A stretch of DNA of 64,000 nucleotides. It comes from CAYUPI01 sp964446585 (lineage in GTDB: Bacteria; Verrucomicrobiota; Verrucomicrobiia; Limisphaerales; UBA8199). The notes under the pieces were generated by a model. It was not told the origin of the DNA. It was given only the letters and a program-made list of their open reading frames with translations, and did not search any database. Positions 33,562-43,300 of the stretch are shown here, piece by piece; within the stretch, counting starts at the first letter, position 1; the number at the start of each line of letters is the position of its first letter. The stretch is taken from assembly GCA_964446585.1 (NCBI GenBank), contig CAYUPI010000002.1:132425-196424 (forward strand). Reading direction: 5' to 3'. Position numbers and translations under genes: made by a program.

Positions 33562-36500
33562 TCACCCAGGGGCGCTTTGCGGTTGGCGGCCAAAGGCGCG
33601 AAGGAGGCGACGCATCCGCGGCAAGCGCTGCTGTAGCGCGTCCATGTAAAGGTAGAAGACAGGAGTCAGGTAGAGGGTGATGAGTTGCGAAGTAAGCAGA
33701 CCGCCGAGAATGGTCAGTCCGAGGGGCCGGCGAGCAGCGCCACTTAGCCCTGTGGCAATCGGCAGTGCCGCCACCAATGCAGCCATCGTGGTCATCATGA
33801 TCGGTCGAAACCGGACGAGACAACCCTCGGTGATGGCATCCACGGGCGCTTTGCCTTCGGTCCGCTGGGCCTCCAGCGCGAAATCGATCTGCATGATCGC
33901 GTTCTTTTTCACGATGCCAATGAGGAGGATTAAGCCGATAAACGAGTAGAGGCTCAGCTCAACCCGGAAAAGCAGCATGGTCAGCAAAGCGCCCAGACCC
34001 GCGGAAGGAAGGCCCGAAAGAATCGTGAGTGGGTGAACAAAGCTTTCATAGAGAACCCCGAGCACGATGTAAATGAACACGATGGCGATGAGCAACATCC
34101 ACCCCATGCCCTGGGCGGAGGCCTGGAAGGCCTGGGCTGTGCCTTGAAAGCTTGTCGTAATGGAGGCCGGTAAAGTCTCATGCGATATGGACGCGACGCG
34201 GTCCAGGGCATCACTCAGCGCCACACCCGGACGCACATTGAAGGAGAGCGTCACCGCCGGCAACTGGCCCAGGTGACTGACGCTTTGCGGTCCGACGTCC
34301 GGACTTAGCCTGGCTACAGTATCGAGGCGCACGAGCTGATTGGTCGAGGACCTGACATAGAGCTTGGAGATGCGCTCGGGGTCCTGCTGATATTTTGGGT
34401 CCAACTCAATCAGGACTTTGTATTGATCATTGGGTGCGTAGATGGTCGAAATCCAGCGCGGGCCGTAGCCATCGGCCAGGGCATTTTCGATTTGGTCAGC
34501 GCTCAGGCCGAGCGTCGAAGCCTTGTCGCGATCGATGAGGACGTTGACCTCAGGATTGCGGATTTGGAGATCGCTGGTCACATCCTGCAGCTCTGGCAAG
34601 AGACGCAGTTTGGATTCCAGAGTCGGCACAACACGATAGAGTTCCTCCAGGTCGGGACTTTGCAATGCGAGCTGGTAGAGGCTCTTGCTCAGCATTCCGC
34701 CCATCCGGACCATCGGCGGGTTCTGGAAGAACAGCGAAATGCCCGGCACGTCCGCTGTCTTGCGCCGCAATTCCTGGATCACGGCATTGACATCAAGCTT
34801 GCGATGCTGGCGAGGCACAAGATGAAAGAACATCCGCCCGAAATTCTGACCGCCGAGGTTGGCAGAATTGGCGCCACCGATGCCCGAAAAGAACGCATGG
34901 ACGTTCGGATCCTGGCGGACGATCTCGATGACGTGCGTTTGACGTTCGACGAGCGCGGGAAAGGCTGTGCCCTGAGCGGTCTCCGAAACACAAAAGATCT
35001 GATTGTTGTCCTCGTCGGGAATAAACCCTTTGGGAATGACCGCCAGAAGCCACAGTGTAGCCACCAGAATGAGGCCATTGATTGCCAGCGTTGCCAGGCG
35101 ATGCCTCAGGACCCAATGCAGGCTGGACCGGTAATGATTGAACAGCCATTCAAAGCCCCGCTCGGAGAGCCGATACAGGCGTCCATGCCGCCGAGGGTCA
35201 ACTTCGCGGAGAAAGCGGCTGCATAACATGGGCGTCAGGGTCAGCGAGACCATTCCGGACAGCAAAATGGCCGACATAATTGTGACAGAAAATTCGCGGA
35301 ACAGCCGACCCATGATTCCGCCCATGAAAAGAATTGGGATGAACACCGCGGCCAGTGAGAGAGTCATGGACAAGATCGTAAAACCGATTTGAGCGGAGCC
35401 CAAGAGAGCGGCTTCCAGCGGCTTCTTTCCCAGCTCCATGTGGCGCACGATGTTCTCGAGCATGACGATGGCGTCATCGACGACGAAGCCAATCGAAAGA
35501 GTCAGTGCCATTAAGGAAAGATTATCGACGGAATATCCCACGAGAAACATGACTGCAAACGTGCTAATGATGCTCAACGGCAGTGCCAGGCTGGGGATTA
35601 CCGTGGCCGACAGGTTTCGCAGGAAGATGAATATCACCATCACCACCAGCGCCAGGCTCAGCAGCAACGTAAAGCGAACGTCACGCACCGAGGCACGGAT
35701 CGTTACGGACCGATCGTACACAATGCGCAATTGCACTGAGGGTGGCAGGTAGGAGTTCAGTTGTGGCAAAATCCTCTTTATCGAGTCGGAGACCGCGACA
35801 GTATTGGCTCCAGGCTGGCGCAGAACCGCCAGCACCAGCGAGCGTTCGAAGTGATTGTGGTCCACATACCAGGCCGCGGTCTTGTCATCCTCGACGCTGT
35901 CGATCGCCTGGCCAACGTCGCGCAAGCGCACGGGCGCGCCATTGCGGTAGGCGACAATGATGTTTCCATAGGCATCAGCGTTAAGAAGCTGTCCGTTGGC
36001 TTGAATTGTGTAGGAGCGTTTCGTGCCGTAGGCGGTGCCGACCGGCAAGTTGACGTTGGCGCGCTTAATCGCGTTCTCGACTTCGTCGATGCCAATGCTG
36101 CGAGCAGCGAGGGCGTCGGGATTGATTTGGGCATGAACGGCGTATTTCTGGCTGCCAAAGACACTCACCTGGGCCACGCCGTTGATCATGGAAATCCTTT
36201 GGGCCATCAGGGTCTCGCCGTACTCGTTCAGTTTCCAAAGCGGCAAATTGGTTGAACTTAGAGCGAGATAAAGGATCGGCTGATCGGCCGGGTTGACTTT
36301 GCGGTATGTCGGCGGCTGCGGCATGCCGGGAGGCAAGAGCGGCGCGGCTTGCGCGATGGCCGCGTCAATATCCGGCGGCACGTCCGTGATTTTGCGCCGC
36401 AGGCTGAATTGGAGAGTGATTTGGCTGAATCCCAGCGTATTGATGGAACTCATCGAGTCCAGGCCATCAATCGTGGAAAACTGGCGTTCGAGCGGAGTCG

Positions 36501-36690
36501 CCACGGCCGAAGCCATGGTCTCAGGACTGGACCCTGGCAGGTTTGCGGTGACCAATACGGTGGGAAAATCGACATTCGGCAAATCGCTGACCGGCAACGA
36601 GCGGTATGCGACGATGCCAAATAGCAGCGCACCGACCATAATCAAAGTCGTGGCGACGGGCCGTCGGATGAATAGCTCCGAAATGTTCAC
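33562..36690 (-). CDS. RND efflux permease (AcrB/MdtBC-like)
   Basis: 1042 residues, the standard length for an inner-membrane proton-driven RND pump of the hydrophobe/amphiphile efflux class. It opens NISELFIRRPVATTLIMVGALLFG, has the two large periplasmic loops, twelve membrane segments, and the helix 4 motif VVDDAIVMLENIVRHME with paired Asp residues for proton relay. LIGIVKKNAIMQIDFALEAQR and GCLVRFRPIMMTT complete the C-terminal half. It starts at a GTG whose bases overlap the adaptor stop (GTGA), so the two are translated together. Together with the adaptor and an outer-membrane channel not in this window, it would export drugs or metabolites. Confidence 0.95.
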   Translation of the reverse strand: MNISELFIRRPVATTLIMVGALLFGIVAYRSLPVSDLPNVDFPTVLVTANLPGSSPETMASAVATPLERQFSTIDGLDSMSSINTLGFSQITLQFSLRRKITDVPPDIDAAIAQAAPLLPPGMPQPPTYRKVNPADQPILYLALSSTNLPLWKLNEYGETLMAQRISMINGVAQVSVFGSQKYAVHAQINPDALAARSIGIDEVENAIKRANVNLPVGTAYGTKRSYTIQANGQLLNADAYGNIIVAYRNGAPVRLRDVGQAIDSVEDDKTAAWYVDHNHFERSLVLAVLRQPGANTVAVSDSIKRILPQLNSYLPPSVQLRIVYDRSVTIRASVRDVRFTLLLSLALVVMVIFIFLRNLSATVIPSLALPLSIISTFAVMFLVGYSVDNLSLMALTLSIGFVVDDAIVMLENIVRHMELGKKPLEAALLGSAQIGFTILSMTLSLAAVFIPILFMGGIMGRLFREFSVTIMSAILLSGMVSLTLTPMLCSRFLREVDPRRHGRLYRLSERGFEWLFNHYRSSLHWVLRHRLATLAINGLILVATLWLLAVIPKGFIPDEDNNQIFCVSETAQGTAFPALVERQTHVIEIVRQDPNVHAFFSGIGGANSANLGGQNFGRMFFHLVPRQHRKLDVNAVIQELRRKTADVPGISLFFQNPPMVRMGGMLSKSLYQLALQSPDLEELYRVVPTLESKLRLLPELQDVTSDLQIRNPEVNVLIDRDKASTLGLSADQIENALADGYGPRWISTIYAPNDQYKVLIELDPKYQQDPERISKLYVRSSTNQLVRLDTVARLSPDVGPQSVSHLGQLPAVTLSFNVRPGVALSDALDRVASISHETLPASITTSFQGTAQAFQASAQGMGWMLLIAIVFIYIVLGVLYESFVHPLTILSGLPSAGLGALLTMLLFRVELSLYSFIGLILLIGIVKKNAIMQIDFALEAQRTEGKAPVDAITEGCLVRFRPIMMTTMAALVAALPIATGLSGAARRPLGLTILGGLLTSQLITLYLTPVFYLYMDALQQRLPRMRRLLRAFGRQPQSAPG

Positions 36691-37817
36691 TTCGCCATTC
36701 CCTTGATTTGCACTCTGGCTCCCGGCTGGAGCCGGAGCTGGCCGCTGGTGACCACCTGTTCGCCCGGCCGGAGCCCTTTTCTCACCACCATTTCCTGCGC
36801 CAGCGACTCGCCGAGTTCCACGGGCCTGAATTCCACAGTTTGGTCAGGCTTGACGAGAGCGACATAGCGACCCTGTTGGCTATACTGAACCGCCTCAGCC
36901 GGGACCACCACCAGGTTCTTTTCAACGTCCAGGGTCATCGTGACGTCCACGAACTGGCCCGGCCAAAGGAGCTCGTCCTCGTTGGGACATTCGGCCCGCA
37001 AAAGAATCGTGCCGGTGGTGGGATCCACCTGGTTGTTGATGACCTTCAGTTGGCCAAGCGCCCTTTTTGAGGGCTGGCCGGGAATCGTCGCCGCAACTGT
37101 CAGCGGGCCCTGGGCCAAATGCTCGCGGATTGCGGAAAGGTGCTGCTCGGGCACCGCGAAATCGACATAGATCGGCCGTAATTGGTTAATGATCGCCAGC
37201 ACAGTGTCGTTTTCCTTGACCACATTACCCTCGTTGACCACCAGCAAACTGACTCGGCCATCGATCGGCGAATGAATAGAGCAAAAGCTGAGCTGGACTT
37301 TGGCGATTTGGATCGCGGCCTCATCTGCTCCGACCGTTCCCTTCAAGGAAGCGACTTTGGCCCGACTCTCATCGACAACACTGGCCGAGATCACTTTCGT
37401 ACTGGCCAGCTCGTCGTTCCGCCGCATCTCGATCTCGGCATTTTGAAGCGAAGCAATGTCGCGCGCCAGCACCGCTTCGGCTTGCCGGAGGGCGACTTGA
37501 AACGGCGTAGGGTCGATTGAGAAAATCAGGTCCTCCTTTTTGACCTGGTAGCCCTCTTTCAAACCAATTTTGGCCAATTGCCCGGCGACGCGGGTCTTCA
37601 CCGAAACGGTCGAGAAAGGACGCGCGTTGCCAATGGCGCGCAATTGCACGGGCACATCCTTTTGCTCTGCTACAGCCACGGTGACTGGAATGTCTGGCAG
37701 CGATTGTGAGTTCTTTTGACTCTGGGATTGACCGGGAGAACAGGCGGAAAGCACTGCCAGTGTGCAAAGCGACAGGGCGAGATGAATCGCTGATCTGTGA
37801 TTTGTGATTGTGCTCAT
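36687..37817 (-). CDS. RND periplasmic adaptor lipoprotein
   Basis: 376 residues from the ATG at 37817. The lipobox LAVLSAC places the lipidated Cys at residue 26. Conserved features of the membrane-fusion family are VRAIGNARPFSTVSVKTRVAGQLAKIGLKEGYQVKKEDLIFSID (lipoyl half), a coiled-coil hairpin and the second lipoyl half FCSIHSPIDGRVSLLVVNEGNVV. It couples the RND permease to an outer-membrane channel. It overlaps the tetR gene before it and the permease after it by four bases each. Confidence 0.93.
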   Translation of the reverse strand: MSTITNHRSAIHLALSLCTLAVLSACSPGQSQSQKNSQSLPDIPVTVAVAEQKDVPVQLRAIGNARPFSTVSVKTRVAGQLAKIGLKEGYQVKKEDLIFSIDPTPFQVALRQAEAVLARDIASLQNAEIEMRRNDELASTKVISASVVDESRAKVASLKGTVGADEAAIQIAKVQLSFCSIHSPIDGRVSLLVVNEGNVVKENDTVLAIINQLRPIYVDFAVPEQHLSAIREHLAQGPLTVAATIPGQPSKRALGQLKVINNQVDPTTGTILLRAECPNEDELLWPGQFVDVTMTLDVEKNLVVVPAEAVQYSQQGRYVALVKPDQTVEFRPVELGESLAQEMVVRKGLRPGEQVVTSGQLRLQPGARVQIKGMAK

Positions 37818-38455
37818 TTTTTGACCTGGGCGCCCTGCAAAAATAATTCGGCCACAATCGCAGCCGAGTCGGTCAGCGGCCGCCCGGTCTTGCGTTCCAG
37901 CCAATCGCGCGTGAGCTGCATCATCATCCCAGCGAGAGCGATTGCGTAGTGCCGGCTATCGCCGCCCCTCAATGAACCCCGCCGCTGCCCGCGCCGGATC
38001 AACCGCGTCACCAAATCGATGTAGCTGTCGTACAAGTTCCGAACGCCCGCCCATCTGTCGCTCTTTAGCCACCACCAGTCCATTCCTTCACGCATATAGA
38101 TCTGAAAAAACTCCCGGTTCTGGTCAAAAAACTCTGTCCGCGCCTGGATGAGCCGCCGCAGAGCGGTGATCGGATCTTTCTCAGCGCCCACCCGGCTGCG
38201 CACGTGCGCATAGAGCTCGCCGACCTTTTCCGCGAACAGCTCGACGTACAGCGTCTCCTTGTCCTTGAAGTACAGATAGACCGTCCCAGTTCCATATTCG
38301 GCCAGGCGAGCAATCTCTTCGATCGAGGCGCCGTGGTAAGCCTTCTCCGCAAAAACCCTTTCCGCCGCTCGAAAGATGTCGCGCCTCCGTTGGAGCCGTT
38401 CGCGCTGGCGTCGCGGCATTCTGAGGTTGACATCAGAAACTGAACCCATATTCAC
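37814..38455 (-). CDS. TetR-family repressor of the efflux operon
   Basis: About 211-213 residues (ATG at 38455 or 38449). The N-terminal helix-turn-helix is clear: RRRDIFRAAERVFAEKAYHGASIEEIARLAEYGTGTVYLYFKDKETLYVELF. The C-terminal ligand-binding domain is helical and variable. It is the first gene of a three-gene unit and ends with an ATGA overlap to the adaptor, so it most likely represses the operon until an exported compound binds. Confidence 0.9.
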   Translation of the reverse strand: MNMGSVSDVNLRMPRRQRERLQRRRDIFRAAERVFAEKAYHGASIEEIARLAEYGTGTVYLYFKDKETLYVELFAEKVGELYAHVRSRVGAEKDPITALRRLIQARTEFFDQNREFFQIYMREGMDWWWLKSDRWAGVRNLYDSYIDLVTRLIRRGQRRGSLRGGDSRHYAIALAGMMMQLTRDWLERKTGRPLTDSAAIVAELFLQGAQVKK

Positions 38456-38539
38456 GCCTTCACTACTCTAGCGGATCGAACTTGTCAACCGGACCTGTGA
38501 GACCGTGACGAGCCAGTTAGCTATGGGTGAGTGCGGTGT

Positions 38540-38765
38540 GAATTCCCAAATCACAAACTCCAAATAAATCCCAAAACTCAAATCCCAAAAAAACTCCAAA
38601 TTCCAAAAGTTAAAGGTAAGCGACTCCCTGCAGTTGCTTTTCAGGAGCATCCCGAGTGCTTGCGCGGTATTTGGTCTGTGTTGGGTTTTGTCTGGAGCTT
38701 GGGACTTGAGACTTCTTTGGGATTTGGATTTTGGAGTTTGGGGTTTCTCTCCGGGATTTTGTCTT
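38540..38765. repeat. AAATCCCAAA / GGGATTTGG inverted repeat element upstream of trpS
   Basis: Left part with repeated AATCCCAAA, ACTCCAAA and CCAAATTCC units is mirrored by GGGATTTGGATTTTGGAG and TTTGGGGTTTC on the right, with a ~100-base centre. The element fills the gap between tetR and trpS and keeps an open frame into trpS, which makes the apparent ORF start too early. Confidence 0.65.
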
Positions 38766-38798
38766 TCCCGCCGCCTCGCTTCACCGCTAACTTTGGTC

Positions 38799-39764
38799 AT
38801 GCGAATCTTATCGGGCATCCAGCCTTCGGGCGCGCTGCATCTGGGCAATTATTTCGGCATGATGAAGCCCGCTATCGAGCTGCAGCAGCAGGGTGAGGCG
38901 TATTATTTTATCGCTGATTATCACTCGATGACCTCCTTGTTCGAGCCGGCCGAGCGCCGGCAGAACACCCTGAGCGTGGCGCTGGACTTTCTCGCCTGCG
39001 GGTTAGATCCGAAGAAGTCAGTTTTTTTCCGTCAGTCCGACGTTCCCGAAGTGACTGAGCTGACCTGGCTCTTGGGGACCGTCACACCGATGGGGCTGCT
39101 GGAGCGTGCCACTTCGTACAAAGACAAGATCGCGAAAGGTATCTCCCCGAATTTTGGGCTGTTCGCCTATCCAGTGCTGATGGCGGCGGACATCCTGGTT
39201 TATGACTCGAATGTGGTCCCCGTCGGTCAGGACCAAAAGCAGCACGTGGAAATCACACGCGATATTGCCATCAAGTTCAACGAGCTTTATGGCGAGGTAT
39301 TTGTAATTCCGGAGCCACAAATCCGAGCTGCGGTGGCGAAAGTGCCCGGCATTGACGGCGAGAAAATGAGCAAGAGTTATGGCAACGCCATCGAAATTTT
39401 CGGCGATGAGAAAATGATACGCAAAAAAGTCATGAGCATCAAAATGGACAGCCGTACTCCGGAGGAGCGGAAACCTGATGCTGATCAGAACCTTGCGATT
39501 CAGCTACTGAAGCTCGTGGCGGCTCCCGAGCAGGCCCGGAACTACGAGGAGCGGCTGCGCGCCGGCGGACTTGGTTACGGCGACTTGAAAAAAGCGCTGT
39601 TCGAGCAGCATTGGAACCATTTCGCGGCTGCCCGCGCTCGACGTGCCGAGCTGGCAGCGAATTTGGATCATGTCAATGGCGTCCTCGCGGATGGAGCCGC
39701 CAAAGCCCGCGTGCTCGCACAGAAAGTCTTGAAGCGAGCTAAGGTGGCCAGTGGGCTGAAGTAG
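38799..39764 (+). CDS. trpS: Tryptophanyl-tRNA synthetase
   Basis: Class I synthetase charging tRNA-Trp, 321 residues from the ATG at 38799 (MRILSGIQPSGALHLGNYFG). The HIGH-type motif is HLGN, the KMSKS motif is GEKMSKSYGNAI, and the Trp-binding and dimer regions YPVLMAADILVYDSNVVPVGQDQKQHVE are present. The frame is open 165 bases further upstream, but those codons belong to the palindromic element and show no family resemblance. It is monocistronic as far as visible; the next gene begins ~165 bases later. Confidence 0.96.
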   Translation: MRILSGIQPSGALHLGNYFGMMKPAIELQQQGEAYYFIADYHSMTSLFEPAERRQNTLSVALDFLACGLDPKKSVFFRQSDVPEVTELTWLLGTVTPMGLLERATSYKDKIAKGISPNFGLFAYPVLMAADILVYDSNVVPVGQDQKQHVEITRDIAIKFNELYGEVFVIPEPQIRAAVAKVPGIDGEKMSKSYGNAIEIFGDEKMIRKKVMSIKMDSRTPEERKPDADQNLAIQLLKLVAAPEQARNYEERLRAGGLGYGDLKKALFEQHWNHFAAARARRAELAANLDHVNGVLADGAAKARVLAQKVLKRAKVASGLK

Positions 39765-39780
39765 AAAATTTGGTAAGGAC

Positions 39781-39855
39781 TCAGTCTTTGGTGGCGGAGT
39801 GCGCCCGTCCCCGGGCGCACTCCGGGCCGCGTCTTCCACCTTCAACTGAGGGGTA
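39781..39855. repeat. Palindromic element, family B copy 1 (short form)
   Basis: TCAGTCTTTGGTGGCGGAGT at the left, then GCGCCCGTCCCCGGGCGCACTCC and CAACTGAGGGG at the right. It matches both ends of the element at 46093-46250 but lacks its middle ~80 bases, so it looks like an internal-deletion derivative. Confidence 0.8.
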
Positions 39856-39930
39856 ACAAAACTTGTGAAATTTCATAGGCCCTTTCTCGTGGGGTGTTGT
39901 AGAGTCAGACAGACCAAACGACCAACACCT

Positions 39931-40293
39931 ATGAAAATCACTGAGATCGCCTTCTCCGCGTATCCGGTCACTGACCTGAAACGAGCCAAGAGATTTTACG
40001 AGGGAACACTGGGGCTGAAGCAAAGCCGAATTTTTGGCGACGAGAAGGAGGGCTGGATCGAGTATGATATTGGGCCTGGGACGCTCGCGATTACAAACTT
40101 TGGCGGAGAGTGAAAGCCGTCTGCCGACGGTGGCGGCGTCGCGCTGGAGGTTGACAATTTTGACTCAGCCATTGCTGAGTTGAAGAAAGCAGGTACGAAG
40201 TTCCGCGCCGAACCAATGGAGACCCCAGTCTGTCACCTGGCCACCGCTTTCGATCCCGACGGCAACGCGGTCTGCATCCACAAGCGAAAATAA
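39931..40293 (+). pseudogene. VOC (glyoxalase-like) protein with in-frame TGA
   Basis: From the ATG at 39931 the frame encodes a typical small VOC metalloprotein half (KITEIAFSAYPVTDLKRAKRFYEGTLGLKQ) up to TNFGGE, then a TGA at 40111-40113. In the same frame the second half continues KPSADGGGVALEVDNFDSAIAEL...HLATAFDPDGNAVCIHKRK to a TAA at 40293, giving a family-typical 120 codons. Relatives usually have a Trp at this position (WKPSP..GG), so a single TGG to TGA change explains the break. It is either a recent pseudogene, a base-call error or readthrough; the first two are more likely. Confidence 0.85.
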
Positions 40294-40305
40294 ACGCCGT
40301 CGGAA

Positions 40306-43300
40306 CTACTTAATCGCCGCAAGCTCGGCAGCCAAAAGCTCCCTCGTCTTGCTTCGCGCCTCCGCCAGGGGGATTCCGCCCGAGTCCAGCTTCTTGAGGA
40401 GGGCCTTTTGCGCGAGATAATCTTTGTTCATCACTCCGGCCTTGCTCTGGAGCATGCGCCAAGCCTTGCGCCGCTCGACGGCGAACAGGACCATTTGCCG
40501 TGAAACGGCATAATACTTCATCTTACCGTTCACATCCGCCTTGATGTACACGCCGAAGTTCGGGACGCATGAGCGGTGAGCCGGATCGAAGACGCGGCGA
40601 TAGACGACGTCGTCCTGATTGATCAGTGCCAGCATATTGTCGAAATGAACCATCTCGCGCGCTTCCTCCTCTTTGATGGACTTGAGGTGCTTGCGGAAGC
40701 GGCCTTCGGTGAGAGCCCAGTGGGCCACGGTAAAGTTATACTCCTCGCCGGTGGATTTGTACTTGGTGCGCCACCAATCGCGGTTGATGGTCGGATTGCC
40801 TTTGAGATCAAAAGCCTCCTGCGAGGTCTCGCCCTGGCGCGGATTATAGACGAACTCAGGCATGCCCCGCGAATCGCGCACCATCTTCGCCTGGTCGGCG
40901 GACATATTGTCAGCAACGCCGTGTTCGGGCTGGCAAGTGGTGTAAGCTTGGAAGAAGGCCGTGCCGCGATATTCCAGGCCATCGAGCATCGCCTTATACA
41001 GTTTTGTGGCGTTGGCCATTGAAACCTGCGCGACGAACGGCGAGCCATGGCCGCTTGTGAATGCCTCGGCGACGTTCTTCTTTTCGATCAGCTTGCCCTG
41101 CGATGCGATCCCGAACTGGTTCATGTCGTAGCCGCCCAGCATCGTCGAGGAATCCGAGTTTTGGCCGCCGGTGTTCGAATAGACCTGGGTGTCGAGCATC
41201 AGCATCTTGACGTTCGGCCGGTTTTGCAGGATCACCTTGGAGACGTTCTGAAAACCGATATCGCCCAGCGCGCCGTCGCCGCCCACCACCCACACCTTGG
41301 GCAACTCGCGGATCTCCTGGTCCGTCATCAATGCGTCATCCAGATGGGTCAGCGTAAAATAATCGGCTTCAGTCATGACGTTTTCGTCGCGCTCGAGCAA
41401 GGCGTCCGTGAGGCGTTCTGGCACCACCGAGCGCCGAGCGTGGTTTAGAATGGCCGACTCGCTCAGCAACCAACTGATCGTCGCGCCATCCTGGAACAGC
41501 GAATTCATCCAAGGATACGGGTGGGGGTTTGAGGGCGGCGTTGAGCCGTACACCGTGTTGCAACCCGTGCTGGCGCCCATAAACATCACGCTCATACCAT
41601 TGGCCTGGCGGCCATCCAAGGCTTGCAGGTCCCGATGATTGAATGCGTCCTGTCGCAGCACCGCGACAATTCCCTGGATGATTTCCTCATCAGAAATCGG
41701 CCCATGCTGCGCGATGCGTTTGCTGGTGTCCTCGGCGCTCTCCCCGCCCAGGCCCATTATGATGTGCGCTACAGCGCGGCGGAAGAGTTGGTACTCGGTT
41801 TCGCTCCGTTGTTTAAGCGCCCGAAGTTTGGGCAGCCCATGATGTTCGCACCGGTCGGCCTTGGCCCTGAGCCGGTCGGCCTTCTGATGGTAAAGCGGCC
41901 GCATGTAGGCTTCCGTGACCGAGGCCGCGGCGCGCAGAATGCTCTTTTCGCCGCAGCCCGCGCACGCACCGTCTCCGGAAACGAGCGCCTCGTAATTGCG
42001 CCGCACCATAAGGTGATTCCGCAGCGCGGCCTCCCGCGAATCCTGCGGGGCGTCATCGGTATAAAGGCCAAGATATTTCTGCGGCGTGTCCGGCAGCAGG
42101 CGCGAAAAAATCTGCGCGGTAGTAAGTCCGGCGTTCAACTCCTCGGTCTCAACGGTCATCCGCAAAGCATCATGCTCACCGCAGACCTGCACGCATTCAC
42201 CGCACCCTTTGCACAAATCGGAAACGAAAATGGAAAACAGTCCGCCCTGGCCCGGGGTCTTCTTTTCCAGCGTGCGGAAGATCGCCGGCACATTGTTGTA
42301 CGCCAGGGGCAAAGTATCGATAATTCCCAGGAACTGGCTTTTCGCGCGGTCGCCGACGTCGGACAGCGCCTCCACCTCTTTGCGGATGAGGTCTTTGAAC
42401 GGCGTTTTTTGTTTTGCTTCCACCGCCGCCACCATGCCGGCACGCGCGCGCTCCTCGATCCCCTTGAGCTCGGCCATGAGCTTCTGTCGCTCGGCCGCGT
42501 CCGTCACGTAGTAATGCGCGGCCGTTTTTAGCACGGTGCCGACTTCCTGCGAGGTGTTCGGCAAGGCGGTGTCCGGACAGGCCGTGATGCATTCCATGCA
42601 TTGCGTGCAATTCTCGGCGATGTACACCGGTGTTTCGCGACGGGCGACGTACTTCGACTGGGTCGCGCCCGTTCCCGCACCCATTACACCGACTGAGGCC
42701 AGCGCACTCGCCGGTTGATGATAGGCATGACCGCTGCGAAATTCGGAATCGAACTTCGCCAGGGTCTGAAATGCGTGGCGGGGCGTTTGCGCCGCCGGAG
42801 CCGGAATTGGCTGGCTGCCGCAGCCGGTGCCGCAACCTGCCGTCGGAATCATCGGCATCTCAATAGTGGGCCGAACTGGTGGGTTGCGCATGGTCGAGCG
42901 ATCCGGCGCATCAAACTCACCATACTTGATTTCCTCCACGCGGGAGAATCCCTGTTCCATGACCAGCATGTTCGAAGCCACGACCGCCTCGCCAAACCGG
43001 CCGAACTTCTTCTCGTATTGGTGTTTGACCGTCGCCAGAAACGTCGCCTCGGATATCCCGTTGTCCTGCAGAAACGACGATACCCGGAAAAACGCCCCCA
43101 GGAACGAATTACCCTGCATGCGCAGTTGGAGCTCGGCGCGGTCAGTGGCTTTCCGGGCGATCTCGAAGCCGGGAAGGATGTATATCCGAATGTTATTGTC
43201 GCGAACGAAGTTCCGATGCTGGGCCGGGATGCGCTGCCAGGCCGTTTGCGGAGTATCGCTTGATTCCCAGACGAGGCAGCCTCCCTTGTTCAAGCCCTCC

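Noticed and set aside
34423..35226. 267-codon open frame on the plus strand
   Set aside because: Antisense to the RND permease, which is intact and highly conserved.
41623..42531. 302-codon open frame on the plus strand
   Set aside because: Antisense to the extended PFOR; no ribosome-binding site or recognisable domain.
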